From Caryophanon latum (GTDB taxonomy: Bacteria > Bacillota > Bacilli > Bacillales_A > Planococcaceae), in assembly GCF_001700325.1 (NCBI RefSeq), contig NZ_MATO01000035.1, forward strand, positions 1 through 64,000: a stretch of DNA of 64,000 bases, given 5' to 3'. Shown one piece after another: positions 18,444 to 27,438 of this stretch (positions are counted from its first letter, which is position 1; each line of letters starts with the position of its first letter). Under the pieces are notes generated by a model. That model was not told where the DNA came from. It worked only from the letters and a program-made list of their open reading frames with translations, and ran no database searches. The position numbers and the translations under genes are program-made.

Positions 18444-19190
18444 GTGCAAAACGTACAAATTGATATTCGAAATGTGTCGTTTCAATATGAATATACGAAC
18501 GTATTAAATGATATTTCACTACAAGTACAGCAAGGAGATTTTTTAGCGCTGCTTGGACCAAACGGCTCTGGAAAATCGACGCTATTAAAATTAATTTTAG
18601 GGCTACTAAAGCCGATGAGCGGAGAGGTCAATTTGTTTGGCGAAAGCTGCGACAAGTTTAAAAAACGCGAATGGATCGGCTACGTGTCACAAAAATCCAA
18701 TGCGTTTAACTCGGGATTTCCGGCGACGGTGCGTGAAGTGGTACGAAGCGGCTTAACGAAAAAGGTTGGGCTGTTTAAGCGATTGCCAAAGGATGCGAAC
18801 GCGCGTGCAGAAGCGGCGTTAAAGCTTGTCGGTATGGAGCAGTTTATCGACCGCAATATCGGAGCGCTTTCCGGTGGGCAGCAGCAGCGCGTATTTATCG
18901 CACGAGCGCTTATTAGCGAGCCGAAGCTACTCATTTTAGATGAGCCGACTGTCGGCATTGACCATGAAAATGTGCAAGCATTTTACGATTTACTCGTGAA
19001 GCTAAATGAGGAGCAAGGCATTACGATGGTGCTCGTGACGCATGACGTGAATACAGTGTCTAACCGCATTTCACATGTCGCGTGCTTAAATCAAAAAATT
19101 CATTTCCACGGATTCCGCCGCGAGTTCGATACGTTACCGGAAGAAAAATTAAACGCATGGTACGGGCATGCAGTACGTAAAGTACATTAG
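18444..19190 (+). CDS. znuC: Zinc ABC transporter ATP-binding protein
   Basis: This 248-residue ATPase has Walker A GPNGSGKST, the Q-loop, signature LSGGQQQR, Walker B LLILDEPTVGID and H-loop THDV. It is of the metal-type (ZnuC/AdcC) family and energises zinc import with the next gene. GTG 18444 follows GAAGGAAGAG. The frame extends 96 bases upstream, but that part covers the promoter and Zur box and is not coding. The operon order ATPase-permease-Zur supports zinc as the substrate. No zinc-binding lipoprotein lies beside it. Confidence 0.9.
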   Translation: MQNVQIDIRNVSFQYEYTNVLNDISLQVQQGDFLALLGPNGSGKSTLLKLILGLLKPMSGEVNLFGESCDKFKKREWIGYVSQKSNAFNSGFPATVREVVRSGLTKKVGLFKRLPKDANARAEAALKLVGMEQFIDRNIGALSGGQQQRVFIARALISEPKLLILDEPTVGIDHENVQAFYDLLVKLNEEQGITMVLVTHDVNTVSNRISHVACLNQKIHFHGFRREFDTLPEEKLNAWYGHAVRKVH

Positions 19191-19199
19191 GAGGACGCA

Positions 19200-20054
19200 A
19201 TGATCGAAGCAATTTTTAATTATGAATTTTTACAAAATGCGTTTTTCTCTGGGCTCATTATCGGTGTTATTGCGCCGCTGCTCGGTGTGTTTATCGTCGT
19301 GCGTCGCCTGTCGCTTATTGCGGATGCATTGTCGCACGTCACGCTTGCGGGCATTGCGGGCAGTTTGTATTTAAGCCAAAGTGTGCCAGCTCTTGCGCTA
19401 TTAAATCCGATTTATTTAGGTATCGTTGCGTCGGTGTCAGGCTCGATTTTAATTGAGCGTCTGCGCAGTTTATATAAGCATTACGAGGAGCTTGCCATTC
19501 CGATCATTATGTCGGGTGGGATCGGCTTAAGTGCGATTTTTATTTCGATGGCACAAGGGTTTAACCAAGATTTAATGAGCTATTTATTCGGCTCAGTGTC
19601 GGCTGTATCGCGCCAAGATTTATATGTCGTCATCGGTATTGCCGTAGTTGTCATTTTATTTTTATTTTTCATGTTTAAAGAATTATTTTTATTATCGTTT
19701 GATGATGAGTTCGCAAAAGCAAGTGGCATTCCGGCAAAATGGGTGCACTTAGCATTTATGATTGTGACGGCGCTCGTCATTGCGGCATCAATGCGCATCG
19801 TCGGCATTTTACTCGTGTCGTCGCTCATGACGTTACCGGTTGCGGCTGCTATGCGCGTTGCAAAAGGGTTCAAGCAGGCAATCATTTATGCGATCGTGTT
19901 CGGGGAGCTATCAGTCATTATCGGCTTAGTGTCGGCGTTTTATTTAAACTTAGCACCAGGTGGAACGATTGTTGTCACATCAATCGTCATTTTATTAGTT
20001 GTGATTTTTGGCAAAAAGATGTCGCTGCTTATGGCGTCGAAAGGGGTCAATTAA
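19200..20054 (+). CDS. znuB: Zinc ABC transporter permease
   Basis: This 284-residue integral membrane protein has about eight hydrophobic helices and the ABC-3 family pattern ([21 protein letters not shown] near residues 36-56, [18 protein letters not shown] near 205). It would form the channel for zinc entry with the ATPase nine bases upstream. AGGAGG lies just before ATG 19200. Its stop is followed one base later by the zur start, so all three genes form one operon. Confidence 0.92.
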   Translation: MIEAIFNYEFLQNAFFSGLIIGVIAPLLGVFIVVRRLSLIADALSHVTLAGIAGSLYLSQSVPALALLNPIYLGIVASVSGSILIERLRSLYKHYEELAIPIIMSGGIGLSAIFISMAQGFNQDLMSYLFGSVSAVSRQDLYVVIGIAVVVILFLFFMFKELFLLSFDDEFAKASGIPAKWVHLAFMIVTALVIAASMRIVGILLVSSLMTLPVAAAMRVAKGFKQAIIYAIVFGELSVIIGLVSAFYLNLAPGGTIVVTSIVILLVVIFGKKMSLLMASKGVN

Positions 20055-20055
20055 C

Positions 20056-20469
20056 ATGAATGTAGAACGTGCGTGGGAAATTTTAAAGGAAAACGGCTAT
20101 AAGAAAACGGACAAGCGTGAAATTTTACTCAACATGTTTGCGGAGACGGAAAAGTATTTAACGGCGCGTGATTTACTGACGGTGCTAAAGCCGCAGTTTC
20201 CGGGCATGAGCTTCGATACGATTTATCGCAACTTAGCGACGTTCGTGGAGCTTGGCATTTTAGAGGAGACGGAATTATCAGGTGAGCGCAATTTCCGCAT
20301 GCAATGTGAATCGGATCATCACCATCACCATTTCATTTGTATGGATTGTGGGCACATTAAAGAAGTGCACTTATGCCCGATGGATTTACTCGGCGAAAAG
20401 CTGCCAGGTTATGCGGTTGACAATCATAAGTTTGAAATTTACGGCAAATGTCCAAGCTGTATGGCATAA
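20056..20469 (+). CDS. zur: Zinc uptake regulator Zur (Fur family)
   Basis: This 137-residue Fur-family repressor has an N-terminal winged helix ([17 protein letters not shown]) and a C-terminal dimerisation domain. It carries the sensory [10 protein letters not shown] stretch and two structural zinc pairs, CMDCG and CPSC. Sequence agreement with B. subtilis Zur is high. With zinc bound it should repress this operon through the box at 18403-18425, closing a negative feedback loop. It is the last gene of the operon, with a terminator after it. Confidence 0.95.
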   Translation: MNVERAWEILKENGYKKTDKREILLNMFAETEKYLTARDLLTVLKPQFPGMSFDTIYRNLATFVELGILEETELSGERNFRMQCESDHHHHHFICMDCGHIKEVHLCPMDLLGEKLPGYAVDNHKFEIYGKCPSCMA

Positions 20470-20472
20470 TGG

Positions 20473-20503
20473 AAAGCGGTATGCAAATGCATGCCGCTTT
20501 TTC
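20473..20503 (+). terminator. Terminator of znuC-znuB-zur
   Basis: A 12-bp stem with one G-U pair (AAAGCGGTATGC with GCATGCCGCTTT, loop AAAT) is followed by TTTTC. Confidence 0.8.
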
Positions 20504-20560
20504 GCTTTTTCGTATATTGACATTGCCGACATTGCTCGCTATCATAAACAAAGGATTAAT

Positions 20561-20612
20561 TGATATTGATTCTCATTGGATGTTTGGAAGTATATTTACA
20601 TTACTTTATATA
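20561..20612 (+). promoter_or_regulatory. Fur box and promoter of the heme uptake operon
   Basis: TGATATT-G-ATTCTCA at 20561-20575 fits the Bacillus 7-1-7 Fur box with one mismatch per half. TTGGAA (20584-20589) and TATATA (20607-20612) are 17 bases apart and follow directly. Iron repression is the expected logic. Confidence 0.65.
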
Positions 20613-20685
20613 AGATGACACAACTGTCAAAAAGGTAATGACATGTATAGAGCAAAAGCTACTATACGATTGGAGGGAACGAAAC

Positions 20686-21576
20686 ATGAAAAAATGGTTA
20701 CGAGCAGCAGCTGTTGGGGTCACAGTATTTTTAGCCGCTTGTTCGAGTGAAGTTGGTGTTGAAGAAGCACCACAAACACCGGCAGCATCAGGTGGAGAAG
20801 AGCGTGTTATCGCGGCGACGTCCGTTGTAGCACATATTGCGGACATGCTTGAAATGGATAACGTCATTGCGGTGCCAGAAACGTCGGTACCATTACCTGC
20901 GCGTTATGAGCAGCTACCGAAAATCGGCAATGCGATGAATCCAGATATGGAAATTATCGCGTCGATGCAGCCGACTGATGTCATTTCAGTAACGACGCTT
21001 GAAAACGATTTAAAGCCAATTTTTAAGGCGGCGAACGTTTCGGGTACGTTTATGAATTTACAAAATGTCGAAACGATGAAGGACGATATTTTAAAGCTTG
21101 GGAAAAAATACGACCGTCTTACGCAGGCGAAAAAAGTGACAGACGATTTGCAAGCACAAATTGACGAGGCAGCAAAAAATGTGCCAGTGAACGCGCCGAA
21201 GCCGAGAGTATTAATTTTACTCGGTGTACCAGGGTCGTATTTAGTCGCAACGAATAATTCGTACATCGGCAACATTGTGGAGCTTGCAGGCGGCGAAAAT
21301 GTGATGGGGCAATTTGAGCAAGAATATTTAGCGTCGAACACGGAATATTTACATGAATCAAACCCAGATATTATTTTACGTTTAGCACACGGCATGCCAG
21401 AGGACGTTGTTGAAATGTTTGATGAAGAGTTTAAAACGAACGACATTTGGAAGCATTTCAATGCGGTGAAAAATGAGCGTGTGTATGACTTAGAGGAGCC
21501 GCTCTTTGCGACGACAGCCAACTTAGACGTAGCAGAAGCGGTCAATTACTTAATCGAATTATTTTATGAGGACTAG
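20686..21576 (+). CDS. isdE: Heme-binding lipoprotein of ABC importer, IsdE-type
   Basis: This 296-residue lipoprotein has signal peptide and lipobox FLAAC (lipidated Cys19). It aligns along its length with Staphylococcus IsdE, including LILLGVPGSYLVATNNSYIG, LAGGENVMG and IWKHFNAVKNERVYDLEE. The two axial heme ligands of IsdE correspond here to Met84 (IGNAMNPDME) and His235 (RLAHGMPED), and both are present. It would receive heme at the outer face of the membrane. The start at 20686 follows GGAGGG. A Fur box precedes the operon; no sortase or NEAT-domain gene is nearby. Confidence 0.9.
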   Translation: MKKWLRAAAVGVTVFLAACSSEVGVEEAPQTPAASGGEERVIAATSVVAHIADMLEMDNVIAVPETSVPLPARYEQLPKIGNAMNPDMEIIASMQPTDVISVTTLENDLKPIFKAANVSGTFMNLQNVETMKDDILKLGKKYDRLTQAKKVTDDLQAQIDEAAKNVPVNAPKPRVLILLGVPGSYLVATNNSYIGNIVELAGGENVMGQFEQEYLASNTEYLHESNPDIILRLAHGMPEDVVEMFDEEFKTNDIWKHFNAVKNERVYDLEEPLFATTANLDVAEAVNYLIELFYED

Positions 21577-21579
21577 CCA

Positions 21580-22548
21580 ATGAGAAAAATAGCGAGCTTT
21601 GTGATCGTCATTGTGGCGCTTTTTGCCGTAACGGTATACGCCGCAATGACAGGCAGTGTAAAGATGAATACGATTGATTTTATAACAGCATTTTTTAATT
21701 TTGAGGACGAAACGATGGCGGTGATTCGTGACTTGCGCTTCCCACGTATTATTGTCGCGATGTTTGCAGGGGCAGCGCTATCGGTGGCGGGGGTGCTGCT
21801 GCAATCGATTATGCGCAATCCGTTAGCAGACGCGGGGGTAATCGGAATTTCAGCCGGCTCTGCGTTTGTGACGACGTTCGTATTAACGATGATGCCAGCG
21901 CTGTTTATGTATGCGCCGCTTCTTGCGTTTTTAGGTGGCGCTGTCGCATGCTTCCTCGTCTTTTCGTTATCGTTTAAATCAGGGTTAAACCCGCTCAAAA
22001 TTATTTTAGTCGGCATTGCGATTTCGGCGATGTTTACCGGGCTGCGCGAAGCATTTGTGACGCTTTGTGGCTACATGGGTGTCATGGTTGACGGTACAGT
22101 GTCGTCGAATTTATCGATGCGCACGTGGAGCGATGTGCAAATTATTACGCTTTACGGTATGATTGGGCTAATACTCGCCGTTACTTTAAGCAAATGGTGT
22201 AACTTGCTCGTACTACAAGATAAAACAGCAAAAAGCTTAGGGTTCAACGTTACGCGCGCTCGTGTCATCGTTGCGGCAGTTGCTGTATTATTAGCGGGCA
22301 TTGCGACGGCAACAGCAGGCGTCATTTCATTCGTCGGGCTGCTCATTCCGCACATTGCACGCCGCTTAGTCGGGCATAACCATAAAGTGTTAATCCCATT
22401 TTCAGCGCTTGCAGGGGCATTGTTAATTTTAACTGCGGACACGCTCGGGCGTACGCTTCTTGCCCCGCAGGAAATTCCAGCTTCGACGATCATGGCGATT
22501 ATCGGCGGACCATTTTTAATTTTCTTACTCAGAAGGGAGAAAAACTAA
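21580..22548 (+). CDS. isdF: Heme ABC transporter permease, IsdF-type (FecCD family)
   Basis: This 322-residue membrane protein of the FecCD/BtuC fold has about nine to ten helices. Family motifs are RLPR-like DLRFPRIIVAMFAGAALSVAG, then QSIMRNPLADAGVIGISAGS and GLLIPHIARRLVGHNHK near the C-terminus, the ATPase coupling site. It starts four bases after the isdE stop and ends one base before the ATPase. By position and partner it should import heme; a siderophore cannot be excluded from the permease alone. Confidence 0.9.
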   Translation: MRKIASFVIVIVALFAVTVYAAMTGSVKMNTIDFITAFFNFEDETMAVIRDLRFPRIIVAMFAGAALSVAGVLLQSIMRNPLADAGVIGISAGSAFVTTFVLTMMPALFMYAPLLAFLGGAVACFLVFSLSFKSGLNPLKIILVGIAISAMFTGLREAFVTLCGYMGVMVDGTVSSNLSMRTWSDVQIITLYGMIGLILAVTLSKWCNLLVLQDKTAKSLGFNVTRARVIVAAVAVLLAGIATATAGVISFVGLLIPHIARRLVGHNHKVLIPFSALAGALLILTADTLGRTLLAPQEIPASTIMAIIGGPFLIFLLRREKN

Positions 22549-22549
22549 T

Positions 22550-23320
22550 ATGCAAATCGAACAAGTGGTGTTTTCGCATGATGGCAAAAACAATCAATTG
22601 TCCGGTGTTAGCGCCTCGATTCCTAAGGGGAAAATTACGACGATTATCGGTCCAAACGGCTGTGGCAAATCGACGCTCCTTAGTTTAATTTCGCGCAACA
22701 ACAAGCCGATTACAGGCAGCGTACAGCTAGAGCAAAAGGACGTTCTCGATTATAAGCCGAAGCAATTTGCGAAAAAGCTCGCTATTGTGTATCAGCAAAA
22801 CGACATTCCACCACAAATTACAGTCGAGCAGCTTGTCGGCTACGGTCGCCTGCCGCATCAAAGCTTTTTAAAGCGCGATGAGGAGGCCGATCGTGAGGCA
22901 GTTGAATGGGCGTTAACGTGCACGAACTTACTTGCAAAGCGAAATAGCGACGTATCGGCATTATCGGGTGGTGAGCGTCAGCGCGTATGGATTGCGATGG
23001 CACTGGCACAACGCTCAGAAATTTTATGCTTAGACGAGCCAACGACGTATTTAGATATTTATTATCAAATTGAGCTGCTTGAGCTAGTGAAGCAATTAAA
23101 TGAAACGTACGGCTTAACGATTGTTATGGTGTTGCATGACATTAACCAAGCGCTTCAATATAGCGATGAAATTATTTTAATGAAGGCGACGAAGGTTGTC
23201 GCACAAGGCGCACCAGATGATGTCATTACAGAGCAAATGATGAAGGACGTTTACGATGTGCGCGTTCTATTTACAGAGCAGCCGTCGATCGGACGATATA
23301 TGGTGCCGCTAAGCATTTAA
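22550..23320 (+). CDS. Iron/heme ABC transporter ATP-binding protein
   Basis: This 256-residue ATPase of the FecE/FhuC type has Walker A GPNGCGKST, signature LSGGERQR, Walker B CLDEPTTYLDI and H-loop LHDINQ. It would power the adjacent IsdE-IsdF pair. In S. aureus the isd operon lacks a dedicated ATPase and borrows FhuC, so the linked ATPase is a difference. AGAAGGGAG precedes the start. It is the last gene of the operon, followed by a terminator. Confidence 0.92.
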   Translation: MQIEQVVFSHDGKNNQLSGVSASIPKGKITTIIGPNGCGKSTLLSLISRNNKPITGSVQLEQKDVLDYKPKQFAKKLAIVYQQNDIPPQITVEQLVGYGRLPHQSFLKRDEEADREAVEWALTCTNLLAKRNSDVSALSGGERQRVWIAMALAQRSEILCLDEPTTYLDIYYQIELLELVKQLNETYGLTIVMVLHDINQALQYSDEIILMKATKVVAQGAPDDVITEQMMKDVYDVRVLFTEQPSIGRYMVPLSI

Positions 23321-23321
23321 C

Positions 23322-23360
23322 AAAACGAGAGCAATGGACATGTTTCCAGCTCTCGTTTTT
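23322..23360 (+). terminator. Terminator of the heme uptake operon
   Basis: An 11-bp perfect stem (AAAACGAGAGC with GCTCTCGTTTT) is followed by a T run. Confidence 0.8.
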
Positions 23361-23428
23361 TGCATTTGAGAATAGTTTTGTATAACGTGTTAGACGGGAA
23401 CGTATACAGCATAGAGAGGATGATGAGT

Positions 23429-24889
23429 ATGTTGGAGTTTGTTCAAACGATGGATTTACCAGCGTTGTTATTATTTTTAGGCAATATTATATGCATTGTC
23501 GTCGTCGTGTTCATTGAGCGAAAGCATCCGAGCTCGGCGTGGGCGTGGATGTTCGTCTTAATTTTTTTGCCGGTCATTGGCTTTTTAACGTATGCATTGC
23601 TCGGACGACGACTGCGCAAAAAGCATTTGTATCGCTTTAGCGGCGGGCAGCATACAGGGCTGCTTCAGTTAATTGAGGAGCAAAAGGACGCATTGCAGCA
23701 CGATGCGTTTACGTTTAAAGACGACGCGGCTGCGCAGCACAATAAATTGCTGTACATGCAGCTTGCGTATAACGGCGCGGTCATTACACAAAATAACGAC
23801 GTGACGATTTTTACAGACGGGCGACAAAAATTTGAGCAGCTGCTGCGCGACTTGAAAAACGCGAAGCACCACATTCATATGCAATATTACATTTTTCGTC
23901 ACGACGAGTTAGGGCAGCGCATTTTACAAGTGCTAGAGGAGAAGGCGAAAGAAGGAGTCGAAGTGCGTTTTTTATATGATGCGATTGGCTCAAACCGCTT
24001 ATTTAAAAAGCATATGCATCCGTTAGCAGAAGCGGGCGGCTTATCTGAAGTGTTTTTCCCGTCTATTTTTCCGCTCATTAATCCGCGTTTAAACTTCCGC
24101 AATCACCGTAAAATTGTCGTTATCGATGGGGGCATTGGTTACGTCGGCGGCTTTAACGTCGGCAATGAATATTTAGGTGTTGAGGAAAAGTACGGCTACT
24201 GGCGCGATACGCATACACGCATTGAAGGAAGTGCAGTGCATGCGCTACAGACGCGATTTTTAGTCGATTGGAATATGGCATCAAAGGAGCATCGCGTAAC
24301 GTATGATGATTGCTATTACCCGACGATTGAACGTGAAGGATCAACTGCAGTGCAAATTGTGTCGAGCGGCCCAGATGATGAGCATGATGCGCTCAAATAT
24401 AGCTACGTGAAAATGATTGTTTCAGCAAAGCGTTACGTTTACATTCAGTCGCCGTATTTCGTGCCAGATGAAACGGTGTTTGAGGCCGTTCGTATGGCGA
24501 GCTTATGCGGTGTAGAAGTGCGCTTAATGATTCCTGCTGTGCCGGATCATAAAATTGTGTACGCCGCGACGATGAGCTATATGGAAGATTTATTAAAAGC
24601 GGGAGTGCATATCGACTTATATGATGGCGGCTTTATGCATGCGAAAACGATCGTTATTGATGATGAAGTGGCAACGTGTGGCACGACGAATTTTGACGTG
24701 CGCAGCTTTAAGCTTAACTTTGAAGTGAATGCTTTTTTATTTGATACTGAAAAAGCGATCGACATGCGCCGTATTTATGAGCGTGATTTACAAGTGAGCA
24801 AGCCGTTGACGATGGAAGCGTACAAAAAACGCTCATTCCGCAAGCGTACGCAAGAGTCACTCGCGCGGTTAATTTCGCCGATTTTATAA
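23429..24889 (+). CDS. cls: Cardiolipin synthase
   Basis: This 486-residue enzyme joins two phosphatidylglycerols into cardiolipin at the membrane. Two transmembrane helices (about 10-65, with the hallmark HPSSAWAWMFVLIFLPVIGF) precede two phospholipase D domains. Their HKD motifs are NHRKIVVIDGGIGYVGG in the first half and MHAKTIVIDDEVATCGTTNFD in the second. Several ATGs are in frame; 23429 lies nine bases after AGAGG and gives the usual family length. It is a single gene with no partner and no clear terminator. Confidence 0.94.
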   Translation: MLEFVQTMDLPALLLFLGNIICIVVVVFIERKHPSSAWAWMFVLIFLPVIGFLTYALLGRRLRKKHLYRFSGGQHTGLLQLIEEQKDALQHDAFTFKDDAAAQHNKLLYMQLAYNGAVITQNNDVTIFTDGRQKFEQLLRDLKNAKHHIHMQYYIFRHDELGQRILQVLEEKAKEGVEVRFLYDAIGSNRLFKKHMHPLAEAGGLSEVFFPSIFPLINPRLNFRNHRKIVVIDGGIGYVGGFNVGNEYLGVEEKYGYWRDTHTRIEGSAVHALQTRFLVDWNMASKEHRVTYDDCYYPTIEREGSTAVQIVSSGPDDEHDALKYSYVKMIVSAKRYVYIQSPYFVPDETVFEAVRMASLCGVEVRLMIPAVPDHKIVYAATMSYMEDLLKAGVHIDLYDGGFMHAKTIVIDDEVATCGTTNFDVRSFKLNFEVNAFLFDTEKAIDMRRIYERDLQVSKPLTMEAYKKRSFRKRTQESLARLISPIL

Positions 24890-25078
24890 AAAGAGCTGCT
24901 TGCCTTTTGTCAATGCTTGCAATGAATCGTTTTGACAATTCACGATGAAAAATGACTGTTTTGTCACCGTTCATCGCGCCCTCTATATGACAGTTTGTCG
25001 AAAAGGCATACACATTCCGCAAAAGTCATGTTACAATAATAAAAAGTTTTTGTTGATTTTACTAAGGGGGCGAACTTT

Positions 25079-25303
25079 ATGATGACCGCGGATAAATTAC
25101 GATACTCTGTAGAAGAGCTTGCGGCGTGTTATGGAAAATGTTTAGCGCAGCTTAGTGCCACAGCATGTATAGAAGACATTGATGCGATATGCACGTGTAT
25201 CGAGTGGCCACAAGATGAATTTGACTTTTCTTACCCGAAGTTAGAAACAGGTTTCGATGCATTTGACATCGATTTTAATTTAACATTTTATCAACAACTT
25301 TAA
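25079..25303 (+). CDS. Small acidic hypothetical protein
   Basis: This 74-residue acidic protein has four cysteines in the first half (ACYGKC, TAC, CTC) and an aspartate/phenylalanine-rich tail. It has a good ribosome site (AAGGGGGCG), with two tandem ATGs as possible starts. It precedes the TPR gene by 21 bases and shares its orientation, so the two are probably co-transcribed. I recognise no family; the cysteine pattern CYGKC...CTC might bind metal, but that is a guess. Confidence 0.6.
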   Translation: MMTADKLRYSVEELAACYGKCLAQLSATACIEDIDAICTCIEWPQDEFDFSYPKLETGFDAFDIDFNLTFYQQL

Positions 25304-25324
25304 TTTGTAAAAGGTGGATGAAGT

Positions 25325-26008
25325 ATGAATCAAGTAGAGCAATATTTTTTTAATGGACAATTCCGCGCATGTTATAATGCGATCACAGATGAAATGACAC
25401 ATGCAGCGCAATATAAAAAATTACTTGAGGATTATGATATTCATCTTTTGCCTACATATGCAGATGGACATCATACAGTCGAACGCCCCGACGAAACGTA
25501 TCCGCAAATGGATGCGTACGCAGCACTGAAAAAAATTGACGATGAGGAAGCATTCCAGCAAGCAATTGCCAAGCTAGAGAAAGCATCAAAGGAAGGTACA
25601 GACGAACAAAAGGCACAGTCGTTTTTCACACAAGGTATGCTCTTTTTAAATGCGCATCATTATAACGAAAGTGCACATTGCTTCATGCAGGCAGTGAAGC
25701 ACAATCCAAATGATGCGGTTTATTGGGGCATTGCTGGACAAACGATGAGTCGCTTCGGCTGGACACCGTTTGAATCGCTTAGCTACATTGAAGGGGCTCT
25801 TGATTTAGACCCACACAATCCGCGTTGGCTATGGAATAAATCACTCGTGCTCACACAGCTGTATAAAGATTTACAGCAGCAAGCGTTTTTAGAAAATGCG
25901 CTCGTAGCACTTGATGACGCACAGCAATATTGCCGCGAAGAGCAAACGTCGCTACGTGCAGCACTTGTCAATACAGTTGAAAATATGCGTGAGTATGTAT
26001 TTCAATAA
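25325..26008 (+). CDS. TPR-repeat protein
   Basis: This 227-residue soluble protein has at least two tetratricopeptide repeats between about residues 95 and 190 (AQSFFTQGMLFLNAHHYNESAHCFMQAVKHNPNDAVYWGIAG in two parts, then ALDLDPHNPRWLWNKSLVL). TPRs are protein-binding scaffolds. The N-terminal 90 residues are helical without a known motif. It starts after GGTGG and is followed by a long perfect hairpin. The partner is unknown; the small acidic protein upstream is a candidate. Confidence 0.75.
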   Translation: MNQVEQYFFNGQFRACYNAITDEMTHAAQYKKLLEDYDIHLLPTYADGHHTVERPDETYPQMDAYAALKKIDDEEAFQQAIAKLEKASKEGTDEQKAQSFFTQGMLFLNAHHYNESAHCFMQAVKHNPNDAVYWGIAGQTMSRFGWTPFESLSYIEGALDLDPHNPRWLWNKSLVLTQLYKDLQQQAFLENALVALDDAQQYCREEQTSLRAALVNTVENMREYVFQ

Positions 26009-26022
26009 AAAGATAGACGTGT

Positions 26023-26068
26023 AAAAGGTGTACAAATGTCAAATTTGACATTTGTACACCTTTTTTTA
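26023..26068. terminator. Terminator with 42-bp perfect palindrome
   Basis: Two 21-base arms (26023-26043 and 26044-26064), perfectly complementary and without a spacer, end in a T run. The structure is unusually long for an intrinsic terminator and is symmetrical, so it could work on both strands. Confidence 0.85.
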
Positions 26069-26158
26069 TGAGGAACGATCGCGTGCATGATATGATAAAT
26101 AAGATTGCATATAAACAACGCATCATGAACAAAACTATTAAAGGAAGTGCACATCGTT

Positions 26159-26719
26159 ATGACGAACCAACAAGTCGTGAACAAAATGATCGAAGCGACA
26201 TTATTTCAACTGACATCAAACGTCAACGTCGCCCAATTTGAGGACGTGATTCAAAAAAACTTGCACGATAAACAAGCACAAACGACATCGACGACACAGT
26301 TTTTCGATGCGCTTATGTTAAACATCGTTTACTTTTTAGAAAATAAGCAGCTATGGGAACAGCAAATGGAGGCGATGCTAACGGGTAAACAAACGCTAGC
26401 AGTAGACGTGTTTGAGCAGGAAGTGTTAAGTGCACAAATGCATATTCGCGAAAAAATACACGCTCAGCAAGCTGCTTACGTCGAGCAGTTCCATCCGCAA
26501 TACGACAACCCAGAATTTACCGAGGAGTCGGTGCGCTACGAATATGCGTTTGAATCATTAGCGCATTCACTGCGAGCGGATTTTACGAGCGTTTTCGTGC
26601 GCAAATTTGCGAATTCACCAGCGCTCCTTCACATCGATGTAGCCGAAACGATTCGCATTATGAATGGCACGATCGAATACTATGTAAGCAATATCGTGAA
26701 CGGCATGAGCTTCCGTTAA
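26159..26719 (+). CDS. Hypothetical protein
   Basis: This 186-residue soluble, mostly helical, glutamine-rich protein is of no family I recognise. No signal peptide, membrane helix or catalytic motif is visible. ATG 26159 follows AAAGGAAG; an in-frame GTG at 26147 lies too close to that site. It stands alone between a strong terminator and an esterase-like gene 67 bases downstream. Confidence 0.65.
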   Translation: MTNQQVVNKMIEATLFQLTSNVNVAQFEDVIQKNLHDKQAQTTSTTQFFDALMLNIVYFLENKQLWEQQMEAMLTGKQTLAVDVFEQEVLSAQMHIREKIHAQQAAYVEQFHPQYDNPEFTEESVRYEYAFESLAHSLRADFTSVFVRKFANSPALLHIDVAETIRIMNGTIEYYVSNIVNGMSFR

Positions 26720-26786
26720 CGTATCGTCACACACGAACAAATATGCTAAAATAGCAGTAATCTGTGAAGTAGAAGGGAAGAACAAC

Positions 26787-27422
26787 ATGCAATCACCATA
26801 CGATTTTAAACATATCGCACCAACATATGCGAATGAAAAGCAGCCAGCCATCTTTTTATTACACGGCATGGGCAGCAACGAGGACGACTTATTTCAGCTA
26901 ACGACAGCTGTAGACGGCGCATGCCACATTTTTAGCTTGCGTGGACCAATTAGCGCAACACCAGGCTATGCGTTTTATTTAGAGCAAGAGGGCGAGCCGG
27001 TACGTCAAGTGTTTGACCAAGTGTTAATGCATACGCAAAAATTTATTTTTGAAGCGATTCAAGAATACGATTTAGATTTAGAGAGCATTTATGTAATGGG
27101 CTTCAATCAAGGAGCAGTGCTTGCACAAAGCTTAGCGTTAACGATGGGCAATACGCTAGCAGGCATCGTCGCATTAAGCGGCTTTTTACCGAAGTTCGTT
27201 GAGGAGGAATACGCAAAGCGCGATGTGGATCGCATGAACGTATTCATGTCACACGGTACGTACGATTACGTCGTGCCATTTGAATGGGCAGAGCATGCGA
27301 AAGAAGTATTTGAAGAGCGCGGCGCAAACGTATCGTTCTTCTCATACGAAGATGGACACGGTGTTACACCGCAAAACCTTGAAGACTTATCGGCATTTTT
27401 AAAAGCGCAATTATTACATTAA
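26787..27422 (+). CDS. Alpha/beta-hydrolase (carboxylesterase/phospholipase family) lacking the nucleophile serine
   Basis: This 211-residue protein has the fold and length of the phospholipase/carboxylesterase family: oxyanion-region LLHGMGSNEDD, nucleophile-elbow segment YVMGFNQGA, acid region GTYDYVVP and histidine EDGHGV. The nucleophile serine of GFSQGA is asparagine here (Asn107, codon AAT), while Asp160 and His191 are in place. Ordinary esterase activity is therefore unlikely, and a binding or regulatory role is possible. It starts after AGAAGGG and is followed 16 bases later by a lipoprotein gene, probably in the same transcript. Confidence 0.82.
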   Translation: MQSPYDFKHIAPTYANEKQPAIFLLHGMGSNEDDLFQLTTAVDGACHIFSLRGPISATPGYAFYLEQEGEPVRQVFDQVLMHTQKFIFEAIQEYDLDLESIYVMGFNQGAVLAQSLALTMGNTLAGIVALSGFLPKFVEEEYAKRDVDRMNVFMSHGTYDYVVPFEWAEHAKEVFEERGANVSFFSYEDGHGVTPQNLEDLSAFLKAQLLH

Positions 27423-27438
27423 TAAAGGGGCGAATACG

